DNA of 15,499 nucleotides from DATFMH01 sp035267045 (GTDB lineage Bacteria; Bacteroidota; Rhodothermia; Balneolales; DATFMH01). The translations under genes were made by a program, and so were the position numbers. The notes beneath the pieces are model-generated. The model was not told the DNA's origin. It ran no database searches and saw only the letters and a program-made list of their open reading frames with translations. Location: positions 1 to 15,499 of the forward strand of contig DATFMH010000232.1 in NCBI GenBank assembly GCA_035267045.1. Direction: 5' to 3'. Position 1 is the first letter of the stretch. Each line of letters starts with the position of its first letter. Shown here piece after piece: positions 5,904 to 13,944 of the stretch.

Positions 5904-8324
5904 ATGTCTATGCAGAGAAAGCTACTATTTTTAACACCTCTTTTAACATTTATTCTTTTTGGATTGGTATTTAATTCATCGGCTCAGACTACTTATGAAG
6001 CAGATTTGAGCGGGATAAATGTAGTTCAACCGGTAGTCAGTAATGGAACAGGATCCGTTACACTGACGTTATCAGGTGATACTTTAACACTATCCGGTTC
6101 GTTTTCCGCCCTGACTTCAGCTTATCGGATGTCCCATATCCACATGGCGTCTGCAGGTTTAAATGGGAATGTTGTTTTTACGTTAAAAACAACATTAAGC
6201 ACCGACTCCCTTAGTGGTTCTTACGCCGGAGCTGACAATCGTTTTGTTTTAACTACTGATCAAAAAAACGATTTACAGAGCGGCAACTTTTATGTGCAGA
6301 TTCATACAGCCAATAATCCCGACGGCGAGTTGCGCGGTCAGATTTTGGGAAGCCCCGATACGGCACCCAGTGGAGCGACAGTAACATTTCCACCAGATGG
6401 ATTTTCAGCAACCGTTGAAGGAGATGGGACAACCGAATTAACATCGACGTTTAGCAAATCCACGGATCCTGAAGGCAATAAAGTAGTGTATATCTGGCAA
6501 TTGTCTGCCTTGCCGGATTTCTCAAGTTTACTTGTCAATATCAATACGGATACTTTAACGTCAGCTAAAGCCGACTTTGCTACCGTTGATCAGATCTTAC
6601 AACAATTGAACCTGGCAGTCGGAAGCACTGTAACCTTATATCACAGGTTAATCACATCGGATGGGAGTAAAACGACCGTTAGCAGCGGACAGTCACTTAC
6701 GGTTACAAGAGGTATCGTAAACTATACAATTGCCCAGGCTCGTTCTGCTTTCAGTGGAGCACAGGTCAATATTAAAGGTATTGTTACCAGGACTTATGGT
6801 GCGTATACACGCATGCAGGATACGACAGGTGGAATTACTATCCGACAAACATCCGGCGCTTTTTATGATGCCGTACAAAATGGAAATGTCTGGATGGGTG
6901 ACAGTCTTTCGATTACGGGCAAAACTTCGGACCTGAACTTTTTGAAAGTTATAGACCAGGGCGATCTCGACACTTACACCGTACTTTCCCGATATAACAA
7001 GTTGCCGGATCCAAAGAGAATTACCCTAAATGAGATTTCTGTGAATGGAGAAGCCTATGAAAGTGAATTGATACGTGTACAGGGCTTAAAGAAATTTCAA
7101 ACAACCGGAACGTTTCAGGCAGCCACAAACTACATGATTTCGGATAACAGTAATAATAGTGGTAATGTTACACTCCAAACACCCGCTGCTTCAGACGGTA
7201 CGATCGATGGTGCCAGTATACCGGACACAATGATTGTATTTGCAGGGGTATTAAGTCAATCAAGCACAACCTCCGATACGGCCGGTTATCAATTGCAACC
7301 GGTTCTGGATACGGATCTTTACGCTTCTGCATTTGCTCAAATAATCCATAATGCTGCCGACCCCGCAGCCGATTCAGTGGATATTTATATTAATGGAATT
7401 CGAAAAGTTCATAAACTGAAATTCCGTAAAGCAACCAAATATCTCGAAATACCATCAAACAGGGATCTGGTCGTCGGTGTGGCTCCCGGAAACAGCACTT
7501 CGGTGAATGATACCCTGAAATCGTTCAAGTATAATTTAACCGAAGCACAAAACTATGTATTGACAGCCAGTGGGGTGCTTGATCCAACAAAATTCGCTGT
7601 TAATCCGGATGGAGTTTCAACGGCATTCAATATAATTGTCAGAGATTCGGCCAGACAGGAAGCCGTTGACCAAAATAAATTTGAATTCTTTGCAGTACAT
7701 GGAGTTACAGACGCACCAACAGTCGATGTTACAGTAACCGGTGGTGTATTGCTTGTCAACGATTTCAAATATTCTGATGTAACCAGTTATGGAAGTGTTG
7801 ATCCGATACAATATGTGATCAATCTGACAGATAAAAATGATAACACATCTATTATTAAATCATTTGATGTTGATCTGACCAATATGGCTGGCAAAACAGC
7901 TGTTATACTGGCATCGGGTTTTGTAGATCCGTCGGCTAATCAAAATGGAGCGGATTTACGACTGTTAGTAGTGTTTGCTGACGGTTCAACAGCTATCCCG
8001 GCTATTGATACCGGTATTGAAGATGAGCAAGTCACAACTATCCCTCAAAAATTCAGATTACAGGGAAATTATCCAAATCCCTTTAACCCGACAACAACGA
8101 TTAAATTTGATTTGCCTCAGGCTGCCGAAGTAAATCTATCTGTATATGATGTCCTGGGACGAAAGGTAATGTCGATGGACATAGGTAAGATAGCAGCCGG
8201 TGTCGGAAAAACGGTTCAATTAAATGCTTCAAATTTGGCATCCGGAATGTACATCTATCGTTTAACGGCTCGTGCCGCAGGTAAAGTTATGGTCCAGAAT
8301 GGACGTATGACACTACTTAAATAG
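5904..8324 (+). CDS. Secreted multidomain protein: CHRD, OB-like, DUF4397-like repeats, type IX sorting domain
   Basis: The 806-residue protein starts with a signal peptide (about 1-28, ending SSAQ). Residues 30-150 resemble a CHRD domain: the HIHMASAGLNGNVVFTL and YVQIHTANNPDGELRGQI stretches are characteristic. Residues 155-268 look like a SusE/PKD-type beta-sandwich (SFSKSTDPEGNKVVYIWQLS). Residues 273-470 resemble the OB-fold found in bacteroidete lipoproteins and exported nucleases (AQVNIKGIVTR, MQDTTGGITI). Two DUF4397-like repeats follow at about 477-551 (AQIIHNAADPAADSVDIYIN) and 593-703 (FFAVHGVTDAPTVDVTV). The end (722-806) is a type IX secretion sorting domain with NYPNPFNPTTTIKFDLP and YDVLGRKV. 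The protein should cross the outer membrane and be anchored or released. No catalytic site is evident, so an adhesive or structural role is a guess. A GGAGG site precedes the ATG by 5 bases, and a terminator follows. Confidence 0.88.
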   Translation: MSMQRKLLFLTPLLTFILFGLVFNSSAQTTYEADLSGINVVQPVVSNGTGSVTLTLSGDTLTLSGSFSALTSAYRMSHIHMASAGLNGNVVFTLKTTLSTDSLSGSYAGADNRFVLTTDQKNDLQSGNFYVQIHTANNPDGELRGQILGSPDTAPSGATVTFPPDGFSATVEGDGTTELTSTFSKSTDPEGNKVVYIWQLSALPDFSSLLVNINTDTLTSAKADFATVDQILQQLNLAVGSTVTLYHRLITSDGSKTTVSSGQSLTVTRGIVNYTIAQARSAFSGAQVNIKGIVTRTYGAYTRMQDTTGGITIRQTSGAFYDAVQNGNVWMGDSLSITGKTSDLNFLKVIDQGDLDTYTVLSRYNKLPDPKRITLNEISVNGEAYESELIRVQGLKKFQTTGTFQAATNYMISDNSNNSGNVTLQTPAASDGTIDGASIPDTMIVFAGVLSQSSTTSDTAGYQLQPVLDTDLYASAFAQIIHNAADPAADSVDIYINGIRKVHKLKFRKATKYLEIPSNRDLVVGVAPGNSTSVNDTLKSFKYNLTEAQNYVLTASGVLDPTKFAVNPDGVSTAFNIIVRDSARQEAVDQNKFEFFAVHGVTDAPTVDVTVTGGVLLVNDFKYSDVTSYGSVDPIQYVINLTDKNDNTSIIKSFDVDLTNMAGKTAVILASGFVDPSANQNGADLRLLVVFADGSTAIPAIDTGIEDEQVTTIPQKFRLQGNYPNPFNPTTTIKFDLPQAAEVNLSVYDVLGRKVMSMDIGKIAAGVGKTVQLNASNLASGMYIYRLTARAAGKVMVQNGRMTLLK

Positions 8325-8347
8325 TATTGTCTTTCAATTTTAAACAT

Positions 8348-8395
8348 TAAATAAAAAGTCCTGTTGTTATGCATAATGACAGGGCTTTTTATTTA
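8348..8395 (+). terminator. Rho-independent terminator after the secreted-protein gene
   Basis: The arms 8348-8364 and 8379-8395 pair over 17 bp with one G-U pair. The core is gtcctgt with acagggc, flanked by an A-run and a T-run, so it may act in both directions. The loop contains a further small palindrome, ttatgcataa. Confidence 0.92.
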
Positions 8396-8513
8396 GATGC
8401 TCTTTCTATTAGCAAGAATCCTATTATATTTATTCCGTCAAGTTCCCTCATGCTCGTCATAAGAACAAGTGGGATTGAGTAGATAATAATACTTCTGGGT
8501 TAATAGGAGGATA

Positions 8514-9071
8514 ATGCAGGAATTTGAATTATTTTTGCACCTTGGATTCGATCATATATTGGATGGATATGATCATATCCTTTTTTTATTGGGATTGGTT
8601 GTTGTTATCAAATCGTGGAAGGAGATGTTGACGGTCATTTCAGCTTTTACTGTGGCTCATTCCACAACCCTCGTTTTATCTGCACTTGGTATTCTGAATT
8701 TAAATCCTACATTAACGGAAGTCCTTATTGCCGCTTCTATATCCTATGTTGGAATAGAGAATATTGTGCGTGAGTCATTTCCCCGGCGCTGGATAGTATC
8801 CGGAAGTTTTGGGTTGATTCACGGAGCCGGTTTTTCAGCCAATCTTACAGAGTTATTGAGCAGCTCAATGTCTACCAGCTCTTTTGTTCATTCACTCGTT
8901 GGCTTTAACCTGGGTATAGAGGTTGGACAAATTTTCGCCATAGCTTTGATGTGGCCGGCTCTATATCTTATTCGCCGGAGCACAAAAGAAAAAGTAATTA
9001 TGACCGAGATATCACGTATGATTGCTGCCGTCGGATTATTTTTGGTGATATTCCGTTGGTTTGGACTGTGA
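8514..9071 (+). CDS. HupE/UreJ-type integral membrane protein
   Basis: The 185-residue protein is largely hydrophobic, with about five or six membrane segments. Its motifs are those of the HupE/UreJ (type 2) family: GFDHILDGYDHILFLLGL (11-28), FTVAHSTTLVLS (45-56), SFGLIHGAGFS (98-108) and GFNLGIEVGQ (about 129-138). Conserved histidines and acidic residues H14, D20, H21, H49 and H103 lie in or near the membrane, as expected of a metal-handling protein. Related proteins next to hydrogenase or urease genes are proposed nickel or cobalt permeases. Here no such genes are in view, so the substrate is unknown. AGGAGG lies only 3 bases before the ATG, which is short, but the protein start matches the family. 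It converges on the aconitase gene with 45 bases between and no clear hairpin. Confidence 0.8.
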   Translation: MQEFELFLHLGFDHILDGYDHILFLLGLVVVIKSWKEMLTVISAFTVAHSTTLVLSALGILNLNPTLTEVLIAASISYVGIENIVRESFPRRWIVSGSFGLIHGAGFSANLTELLSSSMSTSSFVHSLVGFNLGIEVGQIFAIALMWPALYLIRRSTKEKVIMTEISRMIAAVGLFLVIFRWFGL

Positions 9072-9116
9072 TTGAAAAAATGTCAAACATGCCGTTAACC
9101 TCTTAGCCGCAAATTG

Positions 9117-11078
9117 TCAGGCAGTTGCCCGTTCTTCCTTATACCAGTTAATGATTCCGCCATGCAGTATTATGTCTTTTTGACGATCGCTGAGGCTGTG
9201 GGTCATCTTATACGTATGGCCTTTTGTTTTGTTGACAACCTCAATCCCAGAATCATTCCTGAGAGCTTCACGCAAATCTGATATCTCAATCATATCAGAT
9301 TGATCAATATCATCGTAATCATCCGGGTTGACGAACTCTAATGGCAGCACTCCAAAGTTTACCAGGTTTTGCCAGCCTATACGGGCATACGATTTGGCGA
9401 GTACTGCTGCTTGTCCAAGATATCGGGGTGCAATAGCAGCATGTTCCCGGCTTGATCCCTGTGCATAGTTTTTACCCCCAACAAGTATATGTCCCCCGAA
9501 TTTTTCTTTTGTCTCTTTTGCTCTTTCAGAGAAAGAATCGTCTTTCAGATAATAGACAAATTGACTTATACCCGGAATATTGCTGCGATATGGTAAAACT
9601 GTAGCACCCGCGGGCATAATCTCATCTGTAGAAATATTATCTCCGACTTTAAGTAAAACGGGGATCTCAATGTGATCTTCAAGGGGATCAAATTCAGGAA
9701 ATGATTTGATATTCGGTCCCTTTTGCAATTCATGTCGCTTGCCGTTTTCAGGCGGAGCTACAAGCATATCCGTATTAATCGTAATTGTTTTCGGCTCTTT
9801 AAACTCAGGGTATTTTTTGTGATATAATTTCTCCATATCACGAGGATCGGTAATTTTGCCGGTAAGCGCAGAAGCGGTAGCTGTTTCAGGACTGCACAAA
9901 TATACTTTGTCTTCAGGAGTACCCGAACGTCCCGGGAAATTCCTGGGCATCGTACGTAAACTGATTTGATCGGTAGCCGGCGCCTGTCCCATTCCAATAC
10001 AGCCCAGACATCCTGATTGATGGAAACGCGCTCCGGCATGAACCAGATCCATAAAACTGCCCATACCGGCTAAATTTTCTATTAATTGACGAGAAGTCGG
10101 GTTGATGTCGAATGATACTCTTTCATGTGTACTTCGTCCCTTGACCATTTCGGCTGAGATCCAAAAATCCCGTAATCCGGGATTTGCTGATGATCCAATA
10201 ACAACCTGGTAAATCGGTTTTCCTGCTACTTCGCTTACGGGAACCACATTGCCGGGACTACTTGGACAGGCTATGAGGGGTTCAAGTTCAGATAAATTAA
10301 TTTCTTCATGAAGATCATATTCAGCATCTTCATCCGCTTTTAGTTCCTTCCACTGATCTCCTCTTCCCTCTGCTTCCATAAAGCGTTTAACTTCATCATC
10401 CGATGGGAATACAGTGGTTGTTGCACCTGTTTCGGTCCCCATATTGGCGATTACGTGTCGATCCATGGCGCTTAATTCTTTAAGCCCGGGACCGTAATAT
10501 TCGATAATCATACCTCGACACCCATCCACATCATAACGGCGCAACATTTCAAGAATGACGTCTTTGGCACTTACCCAATCCGGCATTTTACCCGTTAGTT
10601 TGACACCTAAAACTTTCGGCATTTTTACATAAACCGGTTCACCGGCGATAGCCATGGCCACGTCGATACCACCTGAACCCATCGCAAGCATGCCCAATGA
10701 TCCTGCTGCCGGAGTATGGCTATCCGAACCTAACATCGTTTTCCCGGGAATACCGAAACGCTGCATGTGCACAGGGTGGCTTACCCCATTGCCCGGCCGG
10801 CTATACCAAATACCGAAGTTTTCACAAGCTGACTTCAGGAACAGATGATCATCTGCATTCTTATAATCCGCCTGCAATAAATTGTGATCGACATATTGAG
10901 CAGATAATTCCGTTTGTGCTTTATCAAGATTCATGGCCTCCAATTCCAGCATGACCATTGTCCCGGTCGCATCCTGGGTAAGAGTCTGATCTATTTTTAG
11001 TGCGATTTCCTCTCCCGGAACCATTTCTCCGGAAGTCAGATGGTTGTCAACCAATTTTTGTGTCACATTCATTGACAT
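9117..11078 (-). CDS. acn: Aconitate hydratase, Aquifex-type single-chain
   Basis: The 653-residue protein carries an aconitase/LeuC-type catalytic region (about 1-440) fused to a swivelling LeuD-like domain (about 470-640). The three [4Fe-4S] ligands are C271 (IACPSSPGN) and C357/C360 (SGCLGCIGMG). Active-site landmarks are GSDSHTPAAG (117-126), IGSSANPG (294-301) and GSSREHAAIAPRYLG (541-555). It interconverts citrate and isocitrate in the TCA cycle. The length and motifs fit the shorter Aquifex/mitochondrial-like group better than the roughly 890-residue AcnA or AcnB. Two ATGs (MSM) compete for the start and neither has a Shine-Dalgarno sequence. The gene lies 162 bases downstream of the kinase gene on the same strand and probably has its own promoter. 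An isopropylmalate dehydratase is unlikely, because those are usually two subunits. Confidence 0.9.
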   Translation of the reverse strand: MSMNVTQKLVDNHLTSGEMVPGEEIALKIDQTLTQDATGTMVMLELEAMNLDKAQTELSAQYVDHNLLQADYKNADDHLFLKSACENFGIWYSRPGNGVSHPVHMQRFGIPGKTMLGSDSHTPAAGSLGMLAMGSGGIDVAMAIAGEPVYVKMPKVLGVKLTGKMPDWVSAKDVILEMLRRYDVDGCRGMIIEYYGPGLKELSAMDRHVIANMGTETGATTTVFPSDDEVKRFMEAEGRGDQWKELKADEDAEYDLHEEINLSELEPLIACPSSPGNVVPVSEVAGKPIYQVVIGSSANPGLRDFWISAEMVKGRSTHERVSFDINPTSRQLIENLAGMGSFMDLVHAGARFHQSGCLGCIGMGQAPATDQISLRTMPRNFPGRSGTPEDKVYLCSPETATASALTGKITDPRDMEKLYHKKYPEFKEPKTITINTDMLVAPPENGKRHELQKGPNIKSFPEFDPLEDHIEIPVLLKVGDNISTDEIMPAGATVLPYRSNIPGISQFVYYLKDDSFSERAKETKEKFGGHILVGGKNYAQGSSREHAAIAPRYLGQAAVLAKSYARIGWQNLVNFGVLPLEFVNPDDYDDIDQSDMIEISDLREALRNDSGIEVVNKTKGHTYKMTHSLSDRQKDIILHGGIINWYKEERATA

Positions 11079-11240
11079 AATAAAATATTTATTGTTCGAA
11101 TTTTATTTTTATTACGATACTATTTCAGTTCTAATCTGAAAGCCGCTACCTGTAAGTGTCCAAGAGAATTATTGTCAATAATGATAACGGGTTGGGGTAA
11201 CAAAACGTTCAAAATAAACAGGGAAGGGTGGTTTTTTCTA

Positions 11241-12578
11241 TTACTTATTAATTACTGTCGAGTTATGTTTATTGCGTTCAAGAAATGCGTTCACAATTTT
11301 CAGGCTCTTTTTAGTGTTAACAACTGCCTTTAATTGAATGAGCATATTATATAACCCCATGTGTACCCGGGAAGCATAAACAAAATGTTTCGATCCAACG
11401 GGTTCATCAAATGTGGTAGCTTTTTTGACATAATAGTTCAGCTGCCGTTTGAAATTCTGATCGCTGAAATCAAAATGCTCACTTCTATAAGGTTGAATGA
11501 AGGCGTTACCGAAGTCCTTGAAAAATTGAAAATATTCATTTTCTTTCTTCTGTCCTTTTTTTGTCAGGCTTAACATATCGAGCTTCTTATACAACCGGAA
11601 TAATTCATCTGAATCCCCTTCAATATGGGCAGGCAGGGAATACATATAATCATAGAAAAAATCAGCGGGAAATGTTTTAACACAACCAAAATCAAGAATC
11701 CCAAGTTGACGGTCGGGAGTGAACATAAAATTACCCGGATGGGCATCGGCATGAATAGTATGCGCTTCATTGATCTGTTCGTGGAAGAAATCCCAAAGTA
11801 ATTGTCCGTAAAGGTTACGATCCTCTTGTGAAGGGTCAGACGCGAGAAACGCATCCAGGTGTTCACCCTCCAAATAAGTCATCGTTAATACTTTTTCTGT
11901 GGATAATTCCTGAACCCACCGTGGAGTTATAAACTTATCGCTGGTATATTTTTCGGCAAAAAACTCTATTTGCTTTCCTTCGTGAACATAATCGGTTTCT
12001 TCTGTCAGGCGATCTTTAACTTCTTGAAAATATTGATCAATATTCCGGCCTTTTATCATTCGTTTGAATAGGACTTTTGCCATGGTTAAATCAGACTGAA
12101 TAGTATCCCGGATATTGGGATATTGTATCTTAATAGCCACTTTTCGTCCATCTTTTAAGATGGCTTCGTGCACCTGTCCAATAGATGCGGCAGCAAGGGC
12201 ATCGGTATTAAATGATTTAAAAAGATTTTCCGGATAATCACCAAGTTCGTTTTTGATAATGGTACGAATCAACGCTTTATTAATAGGTGGCACCCGGTAT
12301 TGCGATTGGGACATGACCTCAATGAATTCATCCGATAATAAACCGCTGGTATCCATACTTAAAGACTGTGCAATTTTTAAAGCGGTACCACGAAGTTTGG
12401 CGAACTCCTTATACATATCATTGGCATTCCGGCTTTGGAGATCCTTTTTTTTATCTTCAGAATCTTTTTTGTCCATCACTTTCTGCAGATGATACTTAGC
12501 ATAATTAGAGCCGACCTTTAATCCGGTTTTTGCAAATATTTTTCCACGTTCGAATTTTGAGGAGGGGAAATCACTCAT
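11241..12578 (-). CDS. ABC1/UbiB (AarF/COQ8) family atypical kinase-like protein
   Basis: The 445-residue protein has the UbiB/COQ8 pattern. The family's N-terminal KxGQ motif appears as KIAQ (68-71) in KLRGTALKIAQSLSMD. The alanine-rich nucleotide loop is AAAS (129-132) in AAASIGQVHEA. The ATP lysine is K150 (VAIKIQYP), the catalytic loop is HADAHPGNF (276-284), and the metal-binding DFG is 296-298. COQ8-type proteins are ATPases that support ubiquinone or menaquinone synthesis and lipid homeostasis; the substrate here is unknown. No C-terminal membrane anchor is obvious, unlike classical UbiB. The start overlaps the TetR gene by 8 bases (ATGAGTGA), so the two are probably co-translated and the regulator likely controls it. 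The G-to-A change in KxGQ is notable. Confidence 0.88.
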   Translation of the reverse strand: MSDFPSSKFERGKIFAKTGLKVGSNYAKYHLQKVMDKKDSEDKKKDLQSRNANDMYKEFAKLRGTALKIAQSLSMDTSGLLSDEFIEVMSQSQYRVPPINKALIRTIIKNELGDYPENLFKSFNTDALAAASIGQVHEAILKDGRKVAIKIQYPNIRDTIQSDLTMAKVLFKRMIKGRNIDQYFQEVKDRLTEETDYVHEGKQIEFFAEKYTSDKFITPRWVQELSTEKVLTMTYLEGEHLDAFLASDPSQEDRNLYGQLLWDFFHEQINEAHTIHADAHPGNFMFTPDRQLGILDFGCVKTFPADFFYDYMYSLPAHIEGDSDELFRLYKKLDMLSLTKKGQKKENEYFQFFKDFGNAFIQPYRSEHFDFSDQNFKRQLNYYVKKATTFDEPVGSKHFVYASRVHMGLYNMLIQLKAVVNTKKSLKIVNAFLERNKHNSTVINK

Positions 12579-13272
12579 TATTACTTTCTTCCTTTGATAA
12601 ATTATTCAGGATCTTACTTAAATAAGGGATATCGAACTTGAAGAAGTCATTGGTATAGAGATATTGGACTAAATCGAAACCTTTATCGAGTACATTGCTG
12701 TATAGCAGCTCATCCAGAAAGGATGACAGTTTGTCCACAAGAGCCATCGTTTTTTCCTGTGAATCACTCTCGTCTCTAAGCCATAATAAGATCAGGGCAA
12801 GGTATTTACCGGCAATCATACCATAAAACCATCCATCAAACAAATTGCGATTCAAAGTGGATATCCGCTCATCTCTATTAATGAATTCTTTAAAGAGTTT
12901 CGTTACATCTTTTTTCAGAGTGGATTTTCGATAACCTACAAGAACATATCTGGAATAGGTATGATCGACAAAGTCTCGCTGCTCATTCAATAAATCAAAG
13001 AGGGTAAAAGTGAAATTGGATAATTTTTCACCTGCTGTGAAGGAATCAAAATCGTCAATTTCAGAGATCATCATCTTATATAACGGGACAACGGAATCAT
13101 AGAAAAAAATTAGTATTTCATCTTTGTCATCATATAATTGATATACTTCAACAATTTTAACACCGGCTTCTTTAGCAATATTTTTTATGGTGAATTTTTC
13201 ATTCTTCCTGATGAATAGACCAGCTGCTGCCCTGGATATGATCACCTTTTTTTCAAACTCTTCTAAATTCAT
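12571..13272 (-). CDS. TetR/AcrR-family transcriptional regulator
   Basis: The 233-residue protein has an N-terminal TetR helix-turn-helix at about 28-47 (TIKNIAKEAGVKIVEVYQLY), followed by DDKDEILIFFYDS, where the family's fourth helix begins. The remainder is an all-helical ligand-binding and dimerisation region without recognisable specificity. It is a little longer than the typical 190-220 residues. The gene is the first of a pair with the ABC1-type kinase, overlapping it by 8 bases. A perfect TGAACGTTCA palindrome 59 bases upstream is a credible autoregulatory operator. No Shine-Dalgarno sequence is seen before the ATG. The effector could be a lipid or quinone-related molecule given the partner, but that is inference. 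Confidence 0.82.
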   Translation of the reverse strand: MNLEEFEKKVIISRAAAGLFIRKNEKFTIKNIAKEAGVKIVEVYQLYDDKDEILIFFYDSVVPLYKMMISEIDDFDSFTAGEKLSNFTFTLFDLLNEQRDFVDHTYSRYVLVGYRKSTLKKDVTKLFKEFINRDERISTLNRNLFDGWFYGMIAGKYLALILLWLRDESDSQEKTMALVDKLSSFLDELLYSNVLDKGFDLVQYLYTNDFFKFDIPYLSKILNNLSKEESNNE

Positions 13273-13308
13273 TGTTATAGAATATGTCTTCTCAGGTTTC
13301 CTGTGGGT

Positions 13309-13341
13309 ATAATAAAACCATTGATATTTATTGAACGTTCA
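13309..13341 (-). promoter_or_regulatory. Likely TetR operator and promoter of the TetR-kinase pair
   Basis: TGAACGTTCA (13332-13341) is a perfect 10-bp palindrome of the kind many TetR-family proteins bind. On the minus strand a TATTAT element (13309-13314) follows it by 17 bases, so the palindrome would cover the -35 region. That geometry suits autorepression. The -35 hexamer itself is poor. Confidence 0.5.
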
Positions 13342-13423
13342 GTAAGTCTTAAGGTTATAATAAAGGAAACGAACACCAATACAATTCATTATGATTTTAG
13401 TTCCAAAATGAAATTAATGGTTA

Positions 13424-13741
13424 TGTAAATAGCGTGAGGTTCGTTTAAGCTTATAATCTATCTACTTAATAAAAGTAGCTGTTACATTAGATTATTCTAT
13501 GACCACCGACAACCGACCACAGAGAAATGCTCTGATATTAAGTAACCATTATTTATTCTGAAAAACCGTATAATCAACGTGAGTTCGGTATCGGAATCAT
13601 ACTTTATGCATCAAAACAGGGTGGGGGTGTGTCGTCGATGGTCAGTCGTCCGTCATCATGTAAATGTTATATTTTCACAGGTCGTATTCTCAATGTAATT
13701 ATTACAACTCTGCGATTCTTATACAAACCTCACGTTAATTA
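13424..13741. mobile_element. Relic of one or two miniature inverted-repeat elements
   Basis: Copy A (13424-13449, plus) and copy A' (13718-13743, read on the minus strand) match at 22 of 26 positions and share cgtgaggtt. A middle copy (13571-13598, plus; core aacgtgagttcgg) aligns with A' over about 28 bases with two one-base gaps. The middle copy and A' thus bound a 171-base element with terminal inverted repeats starting taatYaacgtgag. A and A' bound a 320-base unit. There is no transposase, so this would be a non-autonomous relic. The family is not recognised. Confidence 0.55.
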
Positions 13742-13944
13742 CAAATGAAACATATAAAAATGTTCGTGAATAATAATTTTATTAAAACATTGGTGTGTGT
13801 TTTATGTCTATATAAAACAATAATATAATTGAATATAAAAGTGTTGTAGTTTTCAGGGAAGCAATTAATAATTTGCATTGAAATGACCAATTTAATATCG
13901 TTGCTGTGGGTTAATTTAAACGAGATTTCGTTGAATATTGAGGA

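Larger units (their letters stand above)
13273..13944. other. 672-base intergenic region without genes
   Basis: Apart from the TetR operator, this AT-rich gap holds three copies of a related roughly 26-base repeat and two GAC/GTC-rich patches (13499-13524 and 13631-13657) in opposite sense. The stretch 13745-13944 is a very AT-rich leader for the regulator at 13945. No reading frame of convincing length, RNA gene or sigma-54 (-24/-12) promoter was found. Confidence 0.6.

Noticed and set aside
9072..9116. Bidirectional terminator between hupE-like gene and aconitase
   Set aside because: No stem of useful length with a T-run could be found in the 45-base convergent gap.
10654..10954. Overlapping plus-strand frames inside the aconitase gene
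   Set aside because: They are antisense shadows of the conserved aconitase catalytic region, with no ribosome site or family resemblance.
13619..13632. G-quadruplex in gggtgggggtgtg
   Set aside because: Only two runs of three or more G are present, which is too few for an intramolecular quadruplex.
13499..13657. Inner inverted repeat of the GAC/GTC-rich patches
   Set aside because: Only short blocks such as ATGAC and CGAC align without shifts; the similarity may just reflect shared low-complexity composition, so it is not listed as a separate repeat.
13850..13944. Sigma-54 (-24/-12) promoter before the PAS/AAA+ regulator
   Set aside because: A TTGCA occurs near 13875, but no GG lies at the required distance; the nearest is 17 bases from the GC instead of 10.
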